Assembly (NCBI RefSeq): GCF_000020645.1
Contig: NC_011060.1
Span: forward strand, 1,192,501 to 1,256,500
Length of the DNA: 64,000 bases
Source of the DNA: Pelodictyon phaeoclathratiforme BU-1
Lineage (GTDB): Bacteria > Bacteroidota > Chlorobiia > Chlorobiales > Chlorobiaceae
Direction: 5' to 3'
Shown piece after piece: positions 61,687 to 64,000 of the stretch. Under the pieces are notes generated by a model that saw only the letters and a list, made by a program, of their open reading frames with translations, was not told where the DNA came from and did not search any database. The position numbers and the translations under genes were made by a program. Each line of letters begins with the position of its first letter. Position 1 is the first letter of the stretch.

Positions 61687-62356
61687 ATTTTTTATTTGGT
61701 AGAAGATGATCCATTTCATTCCAAGATAGAAATAAATGGTAAACCAAAATCACCATCTCTTCATTCTGTATGCGTGACTTCCATCATGTCAGCCCGAAAA
61801 ACTGGATTAACAGTGGCTCTCGTCAAGCTTATTATGAAGAGGTATCATTGGAACTCATTTTTCCTTGAAACGACCAGGAACGTGCGGTTGGAGATACAAT
61901 TGGAAAAGCGAAATGTTTTTCAGTTTTGATGATTTAACCGTAGATTACACAGGCGTAAAGAGCTGAATTCTTGCCGAAGATAGACGGAATAACCGAAGCT
62001 GTTCCTTTTTTATCCCGTGTGTACTGCGATTAACCATTAGTTTCGTTCTGTGATGGCGGGTATAAAATTGTCGACAGCAAGCAGCCGATTCTCCTGGAGC
62101 AGTCATCCTGGTAAAATTGGCATAGTGTTCGATTGCGCACGACCGGATACATGCCACAGACGTAATGCCTGTTGTGTAGAGCATCGCTATTTACCATCAA
62201 GGTTTCGCAACACATACATCTCCAGCCTGAGTCAAGCATACCTGATCTGGATTGCCCATAGTGTAAAAAATGCATATCCGGAGCAACTGATTACCGGGTT
62301 GTCTCTCCTTACGGGTTGCCTGCTTTCCGAATTTATGGAACGAAAATAAAGTATCC
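61687..62356. other. Long region without a firm gene between miaA and a PAS sensor gene
   Basis: About 670 bp. Frames in the first 360 bp do not look coding. The last 300 bp hold one plus-strand frame (62050-62349) that could be a small gene or remnant. No tRNA, hairpin or repeat was recognised. Confidence 0.4.
62050..62349 (+). CDS. Doubtful small ORF upstream of the PAS sensor
   Basis: A 99-codon frame that ends 7 bp before the PAS sensor start, a spacing that would suit coupling. The first half is odd and Cys/Arg-rich (CARPDTCHRRNACC). The second half reads more like a protein, with helical YISSLSQAYLIWIAHSVKNA and LSLLTGCLLSEFMERK. No ribosome-binding site is visible and I recognise no family. 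It may be a truncated gene remnant or chance. Confidence 0.25.
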   Translation: MMAGIKLSTASSRFSWSSHPGKIGIVFDCARPDTCHRRNACCVEHRYLPSRFRNTYISSLSQAYLIWIAHSVKNAYPEQLITGLSLLTGCLLSEFMERK

Positions 62357-64000
62357 ATGTTGCAAGACAAATACGATAAAAACGCAGACGAAGCTCATGC
62401 CAGCATGGTGCATGGGAACATTGACTTGAGTTTGCTTGATATTTTTCCCGACATCTGTCTTCTTATTGACAAGAACGGTTTAATTGTTTCGTCAAATATA
62501 CGCTTTGCTGCCAGATTCCGCAGGCGTCCGGAAGAGTGTCTGGGTCTCAATGTTTTCGATTTGCTTTCTCATGATCTCCTGATTCCTGAGACTGCTGAAC
62601 TACGCAGACATAAACTTGAGGAAGTTATCTGCACTGGAAGGCAGCTTACCTTTGAAGATGAACATGATGGGCGCAGTTATCGCCATACCATTTATCCTCT
62701 CCGCTCTCTGGCAGGTGACATCCAGAACATGTTCATTGTCGCACAGGATATAACGGATCTGAAACGATCTGAGCTGGCAGGGGAGAATGAGCAGGCGTTC
62801 AGAAAAGCAGTCATTGATGTCATCCCTGGTATCTTTTATCTGCTTGATACAGAAGTCCGACTTTCCGGATGGAATGCCTATCTGCGGGATGACATTATGG
62901 GTAAATCTGAAAGTGAGATGGCTGGCATCAATGCGCTGGAGAGTATCCATCCGGATGATTGGCTGACTATTCAGAGTAAAATGCAGAACGTTTTGATTGA
63001 TGGGGTTGAGGAACGTGCTGAAATAAGGGCATTGCGTCAAGGAGGGCCTGAAATTGTCTGGTTTCTGATGACGGCAAAAAAAATAGTACTCAATGGAACC
63101 CCGTTTCTCATTGGTATGGGAATCGACATTACTGAACGCAAAAAGGCGGAGAGCGAACTTCAGAATCTGAACCGTTCACTTCTTGCGATCAGCAATTGTA
63201 ATCAGGTACTTCTTCACGCCCATGATGAAACAGAATTGTTGAGTGCAATCTGTCGTATCGTTGTTGAGATTGGCGGTTATCGGATGGCGTGGGTTGGCTA
63301 TGCTGAAGATGATCCGTCAAAAAGCGTACGTCCGGTTGCTCAGGCAGGCTTTGAAGAGGGTTATCTGGATATGCTGATGATCTCCTGGGCAGATGTCGAA
63401 CGTGGTCGAGGGCCTGTGGGAACAACAATCCGTACGGGCCAGCCCTGTTCTGTCTGCAATGTGCTGTCAGATCAGCAATTTCTTCCCTGGCGTATTGAGG
63501 CGATGGCTCGTGGTTATGCTTCGGTTTTGAGTTTGCCTCTGAAATCCGACAATAAAACGTTTGGGGCATTGGCGATCTATTCCATCGTTCCGGATGCCTT
63601 TAATGCCGGCGAGATGACGCTGCTCACAGCTCTGGCCGACAATCTTGCCTATGGAATTTCAATGTTGCGAACCCGCAGGGCACAAGAGGCGGCAGAGGAG
63701 GCACTGCGTCAGAGTGAAGCCCGCTACCGGAGCCTGTTTCAGAATTACCATACCGTGATGTTGATCAGTGATCCGGAGAATGGTATGATTGTTGACGCCA
63801 ATCCGGCAGCCATCAGCTTTTATGGCTGGGAGTTGAATGAACTCTGCCGAAAAAAAATCAGCCAGATAACTGTTTCGACGCCGCAAGAGGTTACGTCGGA
63901 AATGGAAGGAGGCTGTAATGAGGAGAGTAATCCTTTTCATTTCCGTCATTGCCGCTCTGATGGCTCTGTTCGCGATGTGGAAGTTTTCAGCGCTCCCGTT
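62357..64000 (+). CDS. PAS/GAF multi-domain sensor protein, 5' part only
   Basis: 548 codons are visible from the ATG at 62357 and the frame is open at the right edge. Domains: PAS about 25-130 (IFPDICLLIDKNGLIVSSN), PAS about 145-265 with a PAC end MGIDITERKKAE, GAF about 285-440 (HDETELLSAICRIVVEIGGY, VGTTIRTGQP), a short coil, and a third PAS from about 450 (EARYRSLFQNYHTVMLISDP) cut by the window end. The arrangement and wording resemble the hybrid kinase at 10444, so a histidine-kinase or similar output domain probably follows, but that is not in view. No membrane segment is seen. Confidence 0.9.
   Translation, partial: MLQDKYDKNADEAHASMVHGNIDLSLLDIFPDICLLIDKNGLIVSSNIRFAARFRRRPEECLGLNVFDLLSHDLLIPETAELRRHKLEEVICTGRQLTFEDEHDGRSYRHTIYPLRSLAGDIQNMFIVAQDITDLKRSELAGENEQAFRKAVIDVIPGIFYLLDTEVRLSGWNAYLRDDIMGKSESEMAGINALESIHPDDWLTIQSKMQNVLIDGVEERAEIRALRQGGPEIVWFLMTAKKIVLNGTPFLIGMGIDITERKKAESELQNLNRSLLAISNCNQVLLHAHDETELLSAICRIVVEIGGYRMAWVGYAEDDPSKSVRPVAQAGFEEGYLDMLMISWADVERGRGPVGTTIRTGQPCSVCNVLSDQQFLPWRIEAMARGYASVLSLPLKSDNKTFGALAIYSIVPDAFNAGEMTLLTALADNLAYGISMLRTRRAQEAAEEALRQSEARYRSLFQNYHTVMLISDPENGMIVDANPAAISFYGWELNELCRKKISQITVSTPQEVTSEMEGGCNEESNPFHFRHCRSDGSVRDVEVFSAPV

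Overview
The window reads as a chromosomal segment of a green sulfur bacterium (family Chlorobiaceae, Chlorobium/Pelodictyon type). The main evidence is gene content: a (bacterio)chlorophyll synthase, an NAD(P)H-dependent 8-vinyl reductase of the BciA type, a plant/cyanobacterial-type carotene desaturase, two tandem Alvin-type 2[4Fe-4S] ferredoxins, and a divergent membrane pyrophosphatase of the kind known from Chlorobium. Base composition is near 50% GC and most of the DNA is ordinary, densely packed housekeeping sequence. Species was not determined.

Layout. 1-2.2 kb: thiol and oxidant defence (DUF255 thioredoxin-like fragment, MsrB-MsrA lipoprotein fusion, 1-Cys-type peroxiredoxin). 2.5-4.7 kb: overlapping minus-strand operon of chlorophyll synthase, GT2 glycosyltransferase and LOG-family protein. 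4.9-10.4 kb: membrane protein, LysE exporter, D,D-carboxypeptidase, Dabb protein, twin ferredoxins, PhoH and heptose epimerase. 10.4-14 kb: large hybrid histidine kinase and a reduced sigma-like protein. 14.2-17.3 kb: hisC, a SPOUT methyltransferase, a hydrolase and pth. 17.6-20.1 kb: membrane H+-pyrophosphatase. 20.2-24.9 kb: pentapeptide protein, secreted coiled-coil protein, bciA, slipin and a universal stress protein.

24.9-34.1 kb is a complete propionate-to-succinyl-CoA operon on the minus strand: prpE, epimerase, a fused AccA-AccD carboxyltransferase, mutA, mutB and meaB, followed upstream by ksgA. The fusion (AccA half first, AccD half second, partly degenerate zinc finger) and the absence of a local biotin carboxylase or biotin carrier are its most unusual points. 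35.1-38.5 kb is a plus-strand operon (transketolase C-half, ybaB, recR, carotene desaturase). The transketolase N-half lies 13 kb away at 49.1 kb, heading another operon (tktN, rsmD, coaD, aspartate aminotransferase, acyltransferase).

41.6-43.1 kb is a small accessory patch: tRNA-Arg and tRNA-Pro, an RHH/ParE-like toxin-antitoxin pair, and a decayed HsdM fragment. It abuts an NRAMP-family transporter that lacks the canonical metal-binding motifs. 45-54.5 kb holds a CorA-like transporter, a secreted phosphodiesterase-type enzyme, purC, dedA, the tktN operon, a RicT/PSP1 protein and a zinc-ribbon protein. 54.8-64 kb holds metG, initiator tRNA, a DUF1343/NamZ-type enzyme, cfa, a STAS protein with a C-terminal AT-hook-like tail, miaA and the first 548 codons of another PAS/GAF sensor.

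I see no CRISPR array, intact insertion sequence, prophage or obvious defence island. The best candidates for new biology are the AccA-AccD fusion in the propionate operon, the STAS/AT-hook protein, the stand-alone sigma-like protein beside a hybrid kinase, and the family of related PAS-GAF kinases. None of these can be called a new system from sequence alone.
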